64,000 nucleotides of DNA from Candidatus Planktophila versatilis (GCF_002288105.1 NZ_CP016774.1:248001-312000); one strand, 5' to 3'; shown: positions 31,972-41,776, numbered from the stretch's first letter. Notes: generated from the letters alone by a model not told the origin. Numbers and translations: made by a program.

Positions 31972-34581
31972 ATGGCGAAGGTGAAAGGTGAGGCTCTCAC
32001 CCAATTCGAGGTGACTTCCGGGGTGACCCGCTCTCGCACAGTCATTCCCACCCTTCCCCCTAATTACCTTTCTCGCAAACACCTATTCAATTTGTTACAA
32101 CATCCTGCACCTCAAACAACTGTGGTGTTGGCCCCTGCCGGATATGGAAAAACTTCCCTGGTTGCAGAGTGGGCCAATACGCAGCGAGATCGCGTTATCT
32201 GGGTAACTCTTACCGAAAGTGATTCACTGGAGGAGATGTCCCAGATTTTCATTCAAGCAACTCGCAATGTGATTCCAGGTTTTGCAAGCTGGTTTGATGA
32301 CGAGCCTGGAATTCGCCCGGTAGAAAATGTGCGCCGTTGGGGTAATGAGTTGATTGCAACAGATAAGGATTACATTTTAGTAATCGATAATCTACGTCAG
32401 CACACGGCTAGGGATGTTGATATTGCCGTAAAGTTAATTGAACAATTCCCACCAAATTTGCAATTTATTACGATTAGACGAGATTCGATTGAAACCGTTT
32501 ATGCAACATTTGCTTCTCGCGGACCGCTGGCAATCGTGGGCAAGAGTGAATTGGCATTTTCAGAGAGCGAGATTCAAGCGCTCACAAGTCAATATTCAAT
32601 TGATATGAATAATCCCAGAGTTAAATCTTCGCTGAATGCAGCCAAAGGGTGGCCAGCAGCTGTTTCGATGATTGCCCATCAGATTTCTGGCAGTGGTTCG
32701 GAAATTGATTTTGAAAAAGTCCTGGCCTCGCAATCAAACCCATTGCGAGTCCTAGCTTTGTCAGTTCTTGATAGGCTCCCAGCCTCTCTGCGGACAAAGT
32801 TGCAATCCTTGAGCATTGTTGGCGAATTTAGCCATGAATTAGCGCAGATTATTCTTGAAGATGAATATTCATATGACGAGATCAACCAATTTGCCCTGGA
32901 TGGCAACATCTTCTCCCAGACCGGATCTCCAGAAGTTACATTTGAATTCAACTCAATTTTTCGCGAGATTCTGCTCTCCGAACTTCGGGCAGATAAATTT
33001 AGAAAAATGCGCAAACATGCAAAACTTCTGCAATTTCATGAGCATCGAAACGAACCGAATTTAGCGCTAGAACACGCATACCTAGCTGAGGATTATGAAA
33101 AAGTAGGCGAGATTTTTCCAGATGCTGCCCGCATCCTGCAGGCAACTGGCAAAGGGCGAGAGCTAATAAGGTGGTCGATTTTTGCTGGCGATGCATCTGA
33201 ACTTGGCTTGTTAAAACGAGCCACCGTTGAAATAGCGGGTCGGCTAGCTAACCTGGAATTTTCAGAGGTATCGAACATGGCAGATCAGATGAACCTCGAT
33301 GCCAAAGGAACAGATTTGGAAGGTTTCATTAGCCAACTCACCCACGGTGCTAAGGCTTATGTGAATATATCGCAGGCGAAATTTGAAGAATTTAGCCAAG
33401 ACTTTTCATTGGCGATGCAACCGGCCAATAGCCCACTGATGTTAGGTGCCGATGAGCAGCTGGCGCTCCACAGATTGGCTGCAACCCATGCCTTCATGCT
33501 CAGCCAGACATCAGAGCTAGAGCGGATTTTTGAGGAAGCAAAGGCGCTAGTCAACTCTTCAAAAATTTCGCAAAACAATCTCATGCTTATGTCAATTAGC
33601 GCAATGGTCCAACTAGAACTGGGTGACTACCGACGAGCGTTTGAAGTTGCCCAAAATTGCAGTATGCAATTTACCAAGCTGGGTTATGTCGGAATCTTTG
33701 GGCCACTGGAGTCACTCTTTGTCATCGCTAGATGTCAACGTGAATTCTTGCGACATCGCGAAGCAGATGAGCGGTTCGAGCAAATCAAAACCCTGGCCGA
33801 GGGATGGAAACAGTGGCATTGGTATTTCATGGCAGAGGGAAGTTTGGCTAAAACTATGGCGATGCAGGCAAATGCGCGCGGCGCCGTTGAAGCAATAAAT
33901 GGCATGCGCCGGAAAGCTTCAGAGCTGGCCTATTCGAAAGGAATTGAAACTCTCATTGATGTAGCCGAGTTCAGTGTGCGCTATGAGATAAAAGATTACG
34001 ATCGACTCTCAGCACTTTTGCAACGTGTGCCTGAACTCCCACAAGTTCAACTCATCAAACTGGCACTGACTCGCCACGGGAACAAGGGCAACTCAATTGA
34101 TATTGCTGGTTCCCTGCCCGATAAAACTCCGAGAGAGCAGATAGTCAAACATCTTGTCATGGCTGGAGGGGTAATAAACCAAGAGCGAGTGGCCCTGATT
34201 GAGATGAAGAAAGCCCTTGATATTGGCTCGCGCGTGGGGGCTAAGGAGATTTTCTTGCGCCAATCAGATGAGATGGGAAACTTAATTTTGAAAATCGCAA
34301 GTGAGAGTCCCACTGTGTATCTAGAAGATCTAGCTGCCAGCGTGGCCGAAAAGATTAAGAGTCGGCGTGCCGGGTCTTCCGAATTTTCAGCACCACTGAC
34401 TAAGCGAGAATTGGAAGTATTGCGTCATCTATCAACAGATCGCCCAATTAGTTCTATTGCAATCACACTTCACATCTCACACAACACGATGAAGACACAT
34501 TTAAAGAATCTCTATCGAAAGATGGGCGTTGATGGCCGGGTAACGGCCGTGGAAAAAGCGCGAGCAAACTACATTCTCTAA
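31972..34581 (+). CDS. MalT-like LuxR-family ATP-dependent regulator
   Basis: A large regulator of about 869 residues. The N-terminal NTPase has a Walker A APAGYGKTS and a Walker B-like YILVIDN. A TPR-like helical middle follows, and the C-terminal LuxR helix-turn-helix is LTKRELEVLRHLS with HNTMKTHLKNLYRKMGV. This is the MalT/AcoK (STAND) architecture, in which an inducer triggers ATP-bound oligomerisation. The ATG at 31972 is preferred over the GTG at 31954. No adjacent target operon is evident. Confidence 0.88.
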   Translation: MAKVKGEALTQFEVTSGVTRSRTVIPTLPPNYLSRKHLFNLLQHPAPQTTVVLAPAGYGKTSLVAEWANTQRDRVIWVTLTESDSLEEMSQIFIQATRNVIPGFASWFDDEPGIRPVENVRRWGNELIATDKDYILVIDNLRQHTARDVDIAVKLIEQFPPNLQFITIRRDSIETVYATFASRGPLAIVGKSELAFSESEIQALTSQYSIDMNNPRVKSSLNAAKGWPAAVSMIAHQISGSGSEIDFEKVLASQSNPLRVLALSVLDRLPASLRTKLQSLSIVGEFSHELAQIILEDEYSYDEINQFALDGNIFSQTGSPEVTFEFNSIFREILLSELRADKFRKMRKHAKLLQFHEHRNEPNLALEHAYLAEDYEKVGEIFPDAARILQATGKGRELIRWSIFAGDASELGLLKRATVEIAGRLANLEFSEVSNMADQMNLDAKGTDLEGFISQLTHGAKAYVNISQAKFEEFSQDFSLAMQPANSPLMLGADEQLALHRLAATHAFMLSQTSELERIFEEAKALVNSSKISQNNLMLMSISAMVQLELGDYRRAFEVAQNCSMQFTKLGYVGIFGPLESLFVIARCQREFLRHREADERFEQIKTLAEGWKQWHWYFMAEGSLAKTMAMQANARGAVEAINGMRRKASELAYSKGIETLIDVAEFSVRYEIKDYDRLSALLQRVPELPQVQLIKLALTRHGNKGNSIDIAGSLPDKTPREQIVKHLVMAGGVINQERVALIEMKKALDIGSRVGAKEIFLRQSDEMGNLILKIASESPTVYLEDLAASVAEKIKSRRAGSSEFSAPLTKRELEVLRHLSTDRPISSIAITLHISHNTMKTHLKNLYRKMGVDGRVTAVEKARANYIL

Positions 34582-34587
34582 GTCCTA

Positions 34588-35838
34588 CTAGTCGCGCGAC
34601 TGCCCCGATTTATGCTGATAACGGCCCATAAATTCTTTTTTCATATCCTGAAAGTTTCCATCAAGTAGAGCCTGTCGCATCTGATCAACTAAGCGCACGA
34701 TAAATCGTTCATTATGAATTGTGGCCAGGGTGCCAGCAACCATCTCTTTGGCACGAAAGAGATGGCATAGGTAGGCGCGGGTGTAATGCGTGCAGGTATA
34801 GCAATCACATTCATCATCAATCGGATTAAAGTCACGGATAAATGGTTGATTAGAGACGTTAAAACGACCTTCCATCGTATAGACCGCACTGGTGCGGGCA
34901 ATGCGCGATGCCAGCACGCAGTCAAAGGTATCGATTCCGTTCTCCACTCCAACAAATAAGTCTTCCGGGGCGCCGATGCCAAGAAGATGTTTCGGTTTCT
35001 CCTGCGGCAGCGTTGAATTCACCCAGCTCACAATTGTGCCCAGTGAATCTTTATCTAGCGCCCCACCAATTCCAAAGCCATCGAATTCAATTCCAGATGA
35101 ACTCATGGTCCCCAGATCACCGGCCGCTTTCTTGCGCAAGTCTTCATACTGGGCCCCTTGAATGACGCCAAAGAGTGCTTGATATGGCTTTGCTGTGCGG
35201 GCATCGGTTAATTTCTTATGTTCATCCAGGCAGCGAATAGCCCAGTCATAGGTGCGAGACATGGCCAGCTCTTGATAGGGGCGAGTGTTATGCAAAGTGG
35301 TGCACTCATCGAATGCGAACATAACGTCGGCGCCCAACTTATGTTGAATCTGCATAGAGATTTCGGCGGTAAAGCGGTGCATCGAGCCATCGAGGTGGCT
35401 CTTAAAGGTAACGCCCTCATCATCAACATGGGCCAGTCGTTCTTTATTCTTTGCAATCACTTGATCAGAGCGGAAAGTCTGCGCATCCATCGCTAAGACC
35501 TTTTTAAATCCCACACCGAGTGAGAGCACTTGAAAGCCACCGCTATCGGTAAAAGTTGGCTTATCCCAATTCATAAATGAACCAAGGCCGCCGGCCTCAT
35601 CTAGAACATCAGGGCCCGGTTGTAGATAGAGGTGATAAGCATTTGCCAGCAGGGCTTGCGCCCCGAGGTTCTCCATCGCCTCTGGCAGAACTGTTTTCAC
35701 CGTTGCTTTGGTGCCAACCGGAATAAAGGCGGGGGTCTGAATCTGCCCATGCGGGGTGGTGATTGTTCCGACGCGCGCTAAACCAGAGTCGGCGGCGTGG
35801 TTGATCTCAAAAGCGAAACCGTTTGTGGGTTTATTCAT
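34588..35838 (-). CDS. tgt: tRNA-guanine transglycosylase
   Basis: A 416-residue enzyme that exchanges G34 for preQ1 in tRNAs with GUN anticodons. It has FTDSGGFQVLSLG, the LLGIGAPEDLF segment and the zinc site CDCYTCTHYTRAYLCHL with a following His. Asp in DCVLASRIARTS is the nucleophile region. Queuosine synthesis genes are not in this window. Confidence 0.95.
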   Translation of the reverse strand: MNKPTNGFAFEINHAADSGLARVGTITTPHGQIQTPAFIPVGTKATVKTVLPEAMENLGAQALLANAYHLYLQPGPDVLDEAGGLGSFMNWDKPTFTDSGGFQVLSLGVGFKKVLAMDAQTFRSDQVIAKNKERLAHVDDEGVTFKSHLDGSMHRFTAEISMQIQHKLGADVMFAFDECTTLHNTRPYQELAMSRTYDWAIRCLDEHKKLTDARTAKPYQALFGVIQGAQYEDLRKKAAGDLGTMSSSGIEFDGFGIGGALDKDSLGTIVSWVNSTLPQEKPKHLLGIGAPEDLFVGVENGIDTFDCVLASRIARTSAVYTMEGRFNVSNQPFIRDFNPIDDECDCYTCTHYTRAYLCHLFRAKEMVAGTLATIHNERFIVRLVDQMRQALLDGNFQDMKKEFMGRYQHKSGQSRD

Positions 35839-35869
35839 TGGGGGCCACCATTAGGTAAGTGTGGCAGAG

Positions 35870-37834
35870 CTACCAAATTCGCACACGCTCGTGCTCTGCC
35901 AGCCAGAGTTCATCGCTCTGACTGACACCGAATGCTTGATAGAACTCGGGCACATTGCGCACGATCTGATTACAACGAAATTCATCCGGGGAGTGTGGGT
36001 CAGTTGCAATCCGGCGACGGACTTCTTCCGGGCGGTTCTTATTGCGCCAGGAGTGGGCATATGACAAGAAGAATCGTTGTTCACCAGTGAGTCCGTCAAT
36101 GACTGGACTTTGCGCACCGCCCAGAGCTAATTTCCATGCCTTATATGCAATCGCCAGGCCACCGAGATCACCAATATTTTCACCTAAAGTAAAGGCGCCA
36201 TTGACGTGGATATCGGGGGTGCTTTCAGGGGATAAGGCATCGAATTGTTTGACGAGTGCGGCGGTGAGCTCTTCAAATTTGCTGCGATCTTCATCGCTCC
36301 ACCAATCGACCATATTTCCATCACCATCATATTTGGAGCCTTGATCATCAAAGCCATGGCCTATTTCGTGGCCAATAACTGCGCCAATGCCGCCGTAGTT
36401 AGCTGCGATGTCGGCTGCTAAATCAAAGAAGGGTGGCTGCAAGATTGCCGCCGGAAAGACAATCTCATTGGCAAGTGGGTTGTAATAAGCGTTCACAGTC
36501 TGCGGGGTCATATGCCATTCATCGCGATCAACCGGTGCGCCAATCTTGGCGATGGCGTAGGCATGATCGAACTCGGCGATTCGCCATAAGTTGCCAATCA
36601 GATCACTGGCAGAAATTTCTAAGGTGGAGTAGTCGCGCCACTTATCGGGATAACCAATCTTGGGGGTGAACTTAGTCAGCTTCTCCAGCGCCTTTTCCTT
36701 CGTTGCCGCTGACATCCAGGGCAGGTCAATAATGCTTAGCCGATAAGCCTCAAGCAGATAATCAACTAATACCTTCATCTCACTCTTTGCCTTTTCCGAG
36801 AAGTGCTGTTCGACATAGACCTTGCCGATGGCTTCACCGAGTGCGCCTTGAGTGACAGAGACGGCGCGCTTCCAACGATCGCGAATCTGTGGCGTGCCAG
36901 AAAGGGTCTTGGCATAGAACTCAAAGTTCTGCTGCACGATGTCATCGGTGAGAAATGCGGCGCTGGCCGATACCAGATTGAGTTTGAGCCAGGCCACCCA
37001 CGAATCGCGCTCGCCAGAAAAGTCACCAAGTAGGGCAGAGACGGATTCAAAGAAGGATGGTTCACAAACGACCAGGGATTCAAAAGCTTTCGCTGGCACT
37101 TTGGCGTGCTCGGCCCAGAGGTCGAATAAGAAGTGTGGGGCAAGGCTTTCTAGCTCGGCGCGGCTGTATTTGTTATAGGTCAGAGTTGCATCGCGATCTT
37201 TTACTTGATCCCAGTGATGACTAGCTATTTTTGTCTCCAGTGCCAGGATTTGTGCACCCACAGTGGCGCCATCTGCAATTCCCACAAGTGCGCACATCTT
37301 GGCCGCATGCTCCACAAAGGCGCTTCGAATCTCAGCAAATTGATCTTCCCGGTAATAAGACTCATCGGGTAGCGATAGCCCGCCCTGGCCGAGATAGAGA
37401 ATATTGGTATCAGAATCCATCGCATCGGGATAGATGGCTGCGCCAAAGATTCCGCCAATGCCACGCATTTCAAGTCTGGCCATGACTGAGATAAATTCGT
37501 GCAAGTTGGTGATGCCATCGATGGCGGCTAAATCTTCGACGATGGGCGCGATACCGCGGGCTTTAATGGCATCGGTATCCATAAAAGATTTGTAGAGGTC
37601 GCCAATTTTCTGCGCCTCACCTGTGCCAGTTGCGCTCTCGATGATCTGTCGAACCTGGGCCTCGGCGGCATCATGTAATTTGCGAAAGATGCCATCACTA
37701 GATCGGTCATCCGGCATCTGATACTCGGTAATCCACTTTCCGTTGTAGTGACGGAAGAGGTCATCTTGTGGACGCACCTGTGGGTCGAGGGCAGAAGTTT
37801 CGATTCCAGATTTCACCGGGCTCATGAGTTCCAT
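35870..37834 (-). CDS. M13-family zinc metallopeptidase (PepO/neprilysin-like)
   Basis: A protein of about 654 residues with an M13 N-terminal domain and a catalytic domain bearing IGHEIGHGFDDQGSKYD (zinc His pair) and GENIGDLGGL (third zinc ligand Glu). No signal peptide is evident, as in bacterial PepO forms acting in the cytoplasm. The start is set at ATG 37834; 37825 and 37909 are also in frame. It is divergent from marR across a shared inverted repeat. Confidence 0.9.
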   Translation of the reverse strand: MELMSPVKSGIETSALDPQVRPQDDLFRHYNGKWITEYQMPDDRSSDGIFRKLHDAAEAQVRQIIESATGTGEAQKIGDLYKSFMDTDAIKARGIAPIVEDLAAIDGITNLHEFISVMARLEMRGIGGIFGAAIYPDAMDSDTNILYLGQGGLSLPDESYYREDQFAEIRSAFVEHAAKMCALVGIADGATVGAQILALETKIASHHWDQVKDRDATLTYNKYSRAELESLAPHFLFDLWAEHAKVPAKAFESLVVCEPSFFESVSALLGDFSGERDSWVAWLKLNLVSASAAFLTDDIVQQNFEFYAKTLSGTPQIRDRWKRAVSVTQGALGEAIGKVYVEQHFSEKAKSEMKVLVDYLLEAYRLSIIDLPWMSAATKEKALEKLTKFTPKIGYPDKWRDYSTLEISASDLIGNLWRIAEFDHAYAIAKIGAPVDRDEWHMTPQTVNAYYNPLANEIVFPAAILQPPFFDLAADIAANYGGIGAVIGHEIGHGFDDQGSKYDGDGNMVDWWSDEDRSKFEELTAALVKQFDALSPESTPDIHVNGAFTLGENIGDLGGLAIAYKAWKLALGGAQSPVIDGLTGEQRFFLSYAHSWRNKNRPEEVRRRIATDPHSPDEFRCNQIVRNVPEFYQAFGVSQSDELWLAEHERVRIW

Positions 37835-37852
37835 TTCATCGTGTGTAAAAGT

Positions 37853-37868
37853 AGTTGAAAGTTCAACT
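37853..37868. promoter_or_regulatory. MarR-type operator
   Basis: The inverted repeat AGTTGAA-AG-TTCAACT is typical in size and sequence of MarR operators. It lies in the short space between the divergent M13 peptidase and marR starts and could control both. Confidence 0.65.
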
Positions 37869-37897
37869 TTGTCACTAAAGAGCGTACTATTGCCGCT

Positions 37898-38380
37898 ATG
37901 GCAGGGCAAAACGCTACAACACCGCGCTGGCTTAATGCTGCCGAAATGAAGGCTTGGCGCCGATACATCATCGCTAGCCGCCGGTTACTTGAAGCACTCG
38001 ATTTAGATCTTGCTAGCCATGAGTTATCGATGGCCGACTATGAAGTCTTGGCCCAACTCAGTGATGCCCCGGAGCGCAGGATGCGAATGAGTGAGCTGGC
38101 AGATGTTGCCATGCTCTCGCGCTCGCGCCTTTCCCACCGGATCAAGGTGATGGAAAAGGCCGGCTGGGTAAAGCGAGAGGCCTGCCCGGAAGATAAGCGC
38201 GGCTACTTCGCGGTCATGACCGCCAAGGGGTGGAAGGCAATTGTTTCTGCTGCCCCGGACCATGTGGAAAGTGTGCGCACTAGGTTTGTTGATCACTTAA
38301 CAAAAGAAGACCAGCGAGTGTTATCAGAAATATTTGAACGAGTAACGCATTCCCTGAAAGCCAATCCACCAGCAGAATGA
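37898..38380 (+). CDS. MarR-family transcriptional regulator
   Basis: A 160-residue winged-helix dimeric repressor. The recognition region is MRMSELADVAMLSRSRLSHRIKVMEKAGWV, and the wing is EDKRGYFAVMT with a C-terminal dimerisation helix. The upstream inverted repeat suggests autoregulation and control of the divergent M13 peptidase. The ligand is unknown. Confidence 0.88.
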   Translation: MAGQNATTPRWLNAAEMKAWRRYIIASRRLLEALDLDLASHELSMADYEVLAQLSDAPERRMRMSELADVAMLSRSRLSHRIKVMEKAGWVKREACPEDKRGYFAVMTAKGWKAIVSAAPDHVESVRTRFVDHLTKEDQRVLSEIFERVTHSLKANPPAE

Positions 38381-38412
38381 AAAACCCCGCCAGTTACCTG
38401 GCGGGGTTTTTT
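38381..38412. terminator. Bidirectional terminator between marR and histone-like gene
   Basis: AAAACCCCGCCAG pairs with CTGGCGGGGTTTT around TTAC. The stem is followed by a T run on both strands, so it can stop transcripts from both convergent genes. Confidence 0.88.
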
Positions 38413-38425
38413 ATAAGTAAATGAA

Positions 38426-38863
38426 TTACTTAGCTGCTGCCTTCTTACGACGACGGCGCTTTGGAGCAGCTGCTGGAGCTGCTGCCTTCTTCTTACGACG
38501 CTTTGGAGCAGCCTTCTTTGCTGCTGCCTTCTTACGACGCTTTGGAGCAGCCTTCTTTGCTGCTGCCTTCTTACGACGCTTTGGAGCAGCCTTCTTTGCT
38601 GCTGCCTTCTTACGACGCTTTGGAGCAGCCTTCTTTGCTGCTGCCTTCTTACGACGCTTTGGAGCAGCCTTCTTTGCTGCTGCCTTCTTACGACGCTTTG
38701 GAGCAGCCTTCTTTGCTGCTGCCTTCTTACGACGCTTTGGAGCAGCCTTCTTTGCTGCTGCCTTCTTACGACGCTTTGGTGCTGCTGCCTTTACGGCAGC
38801 CTTCTTACGACGCTTCTTAGGCGCTGCTGGTGCAGCTGCCTTCTTACGACGCTTTGCAGCCAT
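38426..38863 (-). CDS. Histone H1-like Lys/Ala repeat protein
   Basis: A 145-residue very basic protein. It starts MAAKRRKKAAAPAAPKKRR and continues as repeats of a 13-residue unit (PKRRKKAAAKKAA), ending RRRRKKAAAK. It resembles eukaryotic H1 tails and bacterial Hc1/AlgP-like or HU-tail proteins that bind and compact DNA. There is no folded domain such as HU. AGGAGAA precedes the ATG. The repeats are nearly identical at DNA level, so copy number may vary between strains. Confidence 0.82.
   Translation of the reverse strand: MAAKRRKKAAAPAAPKKRRKKAAVKAAAPKRRKKAAAKKAAPKRRKKAAAKKAAPKRRKKAAAKKAAPKRRKKAAAKKAAPKRRKKAAAKKAAPKRRKKAAAKKAAPKRRKKAAAKKAAPKRRKKKAAAPAAAPKRRRRKKAAAK
38490..38762 (-). repeat. 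Seven tandem 39-bp repeats in the histone-like gene
   Basis: The unit starts TTCTTACGACGCTTTGGAGC on the plus strand and recurs every 39 bp at 38490, 38529, 38568, 38607, 38646, 38685 and 38724. A degenerate eighth copy begins at 38763. Each unit encodes 13 residues, so the frame is kept. Confidence 0.93.
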
Positions 38864-39199
38864 CTGTTTTCTCCTAATCGGAAGGGTTCGGATCCGTCAC
38901 CCAAACCTGTTTCGTGGATAAGTGTGACGGAATTTTGAAAGAAATACCACTACATAGTGAGAAATATTTCAGTGCGTGTCGCAAATTATTTTTTAATAAT
39001 TTCTATGCATCTGCGCAAATTTGGCAGTGATTTTTTCTACGAATGTAAGAAATTTGATTGAAAATTTAAGAATTTTCCAGATTTTTGCGATTTTGGCGGC
39101 CCTTCGCCACGAATTTCTTGGATCCGAACTCGAATTTTCGCAATTTCGGGCAAAAAAACGACCTCATTGGCAGAAAAAGTGCCGGTGAGATGGCCTTGT
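38864..39199. other. AT-rich intergenic region without a gene
   Basis: This gap between the histone-like gene and panB holds the ribosome binding site and presumably the promoter of the histone-like gene at its left end. The remainder is AT-rich with many TTTT/AAAA tracts. A minus-strand open frame across 39037-39255 overlaps the panB end and has no coding features. I see no RNA or repeat. Confidence 0.5.
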
Positions 39200-40015
39200 C
39201 TAGTGAAAGCTCTGCGCCTCAGTGGGAAATGCTCCGGTGCGAACTTCGCTAGCAAACTCTTGGGTAGCAGCTAGTAATTCCTGGCGCAGATTGCGATATG
39301 CCTTGGCAAGTTTGGGTGGATTGGCGGTAAAGCCAGCCATATCTGTCCAGACTAAAACCTGGGCATCGCATTGCGCGCCGGCGCCGATTCCGATGGTGGG
39401 AATGGATAAAGCTGCCGTAATTCTGGCCGCCAATTCGGCCGGCACAAGTTCTAGCACGAGGGCAAAAGCACCTGCTTTTTCGAGGGCAAGTGCGGCCTCC
39501 AACATGGCATCGCCATCGGTGCGACCCTGCACTCGATAGCCGCCTAGTTGATGAAGTGATTGCGGAGTAAGGCCTAGGTGGGCCATGACCGGAATGCCAG
39601 ATGAAGTGAGTTTTTCAACGGTTGCAATATGTGCACCTTCTAACTTCACCGCCATCGCACCGGCCTCTTTGAAAAATCGGGTAGCAGTTGTCAGTGCTTG
39701 TTCGGGGGAAGCTTCATAAGAACCAAAGGGCAGATCTGCCACGACCATGGCGCGCGCGGATCCGCGTACTACTGCTCGGGTTAAGGGAATCAAATCATCA
39801 ACCGTGACCGGAATGGTGTTCTCTTCGCCGAGAAAATTATTGCCGGCGCTATCACCGACGAGTAGTACTGGAATTTGGGCCTCATCAAAGATCGATGCCG
39901 TGATCTGTTCATAGCTGGTGAGCATCGGCCACTTCTCACCGCGCACCTTGGCTGCGCGCAGATCAAGGATGGTCACGCGGCGATGGGAGGCGCCACCGTA
40001 AAGGGTTGTACTCAT
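39200..40015 (-). CDS. panB: 3-methyl-2-oxobutanoate hydroxymethyltransferase
   Basis: A 271-residue enzyme of pantothenate synthesis that adds a one-carbon unit from methylenetetrahydrofolate to 2-oxoisovalerate. It has the metal-binding LLVGDSAGNNFLG and VVADLPFGSYE, then KLEGA, MAHLGLTPQS, LVPAELA and IGIGAGAQCDAQVLV. The ATG at 40015 has AGGAGAAATA directly before it; the longer open frame to 40141 overlaps nadE and is rejected. No other pan gene is adjacent. Confidence 0.95.
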   Translation of the reverse strand: MSTTLYGGASHRRVTILDLRAAKVRGEKWPMLTSYEQITASIFDEAQIPVLLVGDSAGNNFLGEENTIPVTVDDLIPLTRAVVRGSARAMVVADLPFGSYEASPEQALTTATRFFKEAGAMAVKLEGAHIATVEKLTSSGIPVMAHLGLTPQSLHQLGGYRVQGRTDGDAMLEAALALEKAGAFALVLELVPAELAARITAALSIPTIGIGAGAQCDAQVLVWTDMAGFTANPPKLAKAYRNLRQELLAATQEFASEVRTGAFPTEAQSFH

Positions 40016-40104
40016 TATTTCTCCTGCCTCGAAGCCGCTTGGCGCGGTCCCCGGGTCAAAAACAATGGTACCCCTGACACGCAACTGGGCGATAATCTTG
40101 AACA

Positions 40105-41772
40105 ATGAAGTTGCGATTGGCCCTGGCGCAGGTGAACCCAACGGTCGGCGACCTCGCGGGTAATGCCGCGGTGGTTGTTAAATGTGCCCACCAGGCGCAG
40201 CTAGCTGGCGCCCACATTGCGATTTTTCCAGAGATGGTTCTGACCGGTTATCCGGTCGAAGATTTAGCGCTCCGGCCATCTTTTCAAGTAGCAAGTAAGA
40301 GCGCACTGGAATCACTAGCGCGCCAAATCAACCCGCAGATTGTCAGCATCGTTGGCTATCTCGATCACCTAGCTGGGCGACCACAAAATATGGTTGCAGT
40401 TATTGCTGGGGGTGAAGTAAAAGCCCGCTATGCCAAGTGCCACCTACCTAATTACGGCGTTTTTGATGAGTATCGCAATTTTGTTGCCGGAGATTCCACG
40501 CTGGTGGTGCGCATTCATGGCGTTGATGTGGGCATCGCAATTTGTGAAGATCTCTGGATCGATGGTGGCATCACCACTCAACTCGCAGCGCGCAAGCCTG
40601 GACTTGTCATCGTGCCCAATGGTTCACCCTTTGAGCGCGCTAAAGATGATGTGCGTTTAGAACTTGTTACCCGGCGCGCTGCCCAAATGAACGCACCACT
40701 TGCCTATCTCAATATGACCGGCGGCCAAGATGATTTAGTTTTCGATGGCGACAGTATTGTGGTCGACAAAGCTGGTGCACTGATTGCTCGTGCTCCACAA
40801 TTTGAAGATGGCGTGATGCTGGTAGATGTCGAAGTTTCCACGACAACATCGAAGCCCGATGTCATCATTTCGGAAAGCCCGGTAGAAATTGCTCAGCCAC
40901 TGATTCCCGGAATCGCACAGCGCCTTGGCGATGAAGAGCAGATGTGGAAGGCCATTGTTGCGGGGCTGCGCGATTATGTGACCAAGAACGGATTTACCTC
41001 CGTCCTACTTGGTTTATCTGGCGGCATCGATTCTGCCGTTGTGGCAGCCCTGGCTGTTGATGCCTTGGGCCCAGAGCATGTGCACGCGGTTGCCATGCCA
41101 AGTAAATATTCTTCCGAACATTCCATCGCTGATGCGCAAGCGATGGCCAGTGCCACCGGCCTTGGTTTTCGCGTTATTGAAATACAGAAGATGGTCGATG
41201 CCTTCACTGGCCAAGTCGAACTGAGCGGACTTGCCGAAGAGAATGTACAGGCGCGTGTGCGCGGCACCACTCTGATGGGACTCTCCAATCAGAATGGCCA
41301 CCTGGTGTTAGCAACCGGAAATAAATCAGAGCTGGCATGTGGGTACTCCACGCTCTATGGCGATGCCGTCGGTGGCTATGCCCCGATTAAAGATATTTAT
41401 AAGACCGATGTTTGGGCACTTGCTCGTTGGCGCAATCGCGTTGCAATCGAAGCCGGCGAAGTTGCTCCCATTCCGGAGAACTCCATTACGAAGGAGCCAT
41501 CGGCTGAACTTCGACCTGATCAGAAAGATTCTGATTCCCTACCTGAATATGAATTGCTAGATCGAGTCCTTAAGGCATATGTCGATGAAGACCTAGGACA
41601 CGATGCCCTGATTGCAGCAGGCTTTGATAAAGAGTTAGTAATTCGAGTAATTGGCATGGTCGATCGGGCCGAATACAAGCGCCGCCAATATCCGCCTGGC
41701 ACCAAGGTCTCCCAGCGTGCTTTTGGTAAAGACCGGCGCCTGCCAATGACAAGTAAGTGGCGCGAACTCTAG
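40105..41772 (+). CDS. nadE: Glutamine-dependent NAD+ synthase
   Basis: A 555-residue two-domain enzyme that makes NAD from deamido-NAD, ATP and glutamine. Residues 1-250 are the nitrilase-like glutaminase, with Glu in FPEMVLTGYP, Lys in KCHLPNYGVFDE and Cys in IAICEDLW. Residues about 285-555 are the NAD synthetase with the P-loop SGGIDSAVV. It is divergent from panB over 89 bp. Confidence 0.95.
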   Translation: MKLRLALAQVNPTVGDLAGNAAVVVKCAHQAQLAGAHIAIFPEMVLTGYPVEDLALRPSFQVASKSALESLARQINPQIVSIVGYLDHLAGRPQNMVAVIAGGEVKARYAKCHLPNYGVFDEYRNFVAGDSTLVVRIHGVDVGIAICEDLWIDGGITTQLAARKPGLVIVPNGSPFERAKDDVRLELVTRRAAQMNAPLAYLNMTGGQDDLVFDGDSIVVDKAGALIARAPQFEDGVMLVDVEVSTTTSKPDVIISESPVEIAQPLIPGIAQRLGDEEQMWKAIVAGLRDYVTKNGFTSVLLGLSGGIDSAVVAALAVDALGPEHVHAVAMPSKYSSEHSIADAQAMASATGLGFRVIEIQKMVDAFTGQVELSGLAEENVQARVRGTTLMGLSNQNGHLVLATGNKSELACGYSTLYGDAVGGYAPIKDIYKTDVWALARWRNRVAIEAGEVAPIPENSITKEPSAELRPDQKDSDSLPEYELLDRVLKAYVDEDLGHDALIAAGFDKELVIRVIGMVDRAEYKRRQYPPGTKVSQRAFGKDRRLPMTSKWREL

Positions 41773-41776
41773 TTTT

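Noticed and set aside
38490-38762. Regular 39-bp repeats as a possible CRISPR array
   Set aside because: There are no spacers: units are contiguous, multiples of three and coding.
38421-38921. Plus-strand open frames rich in Arg/Phe/Ala or Leu/Ser/Tyr repeats
   Set aside because: They are complementary or frame-shifted readings of the 39-bp repeats in the minus-strand histone-like gene, which has a proper ribosome binding site and a sensible composition.
39037-39255. 72-residue minus-strand frame in the gap before panB
   Set aside because: It overlaps the panB 3' end and has no start signal or family resemblance.
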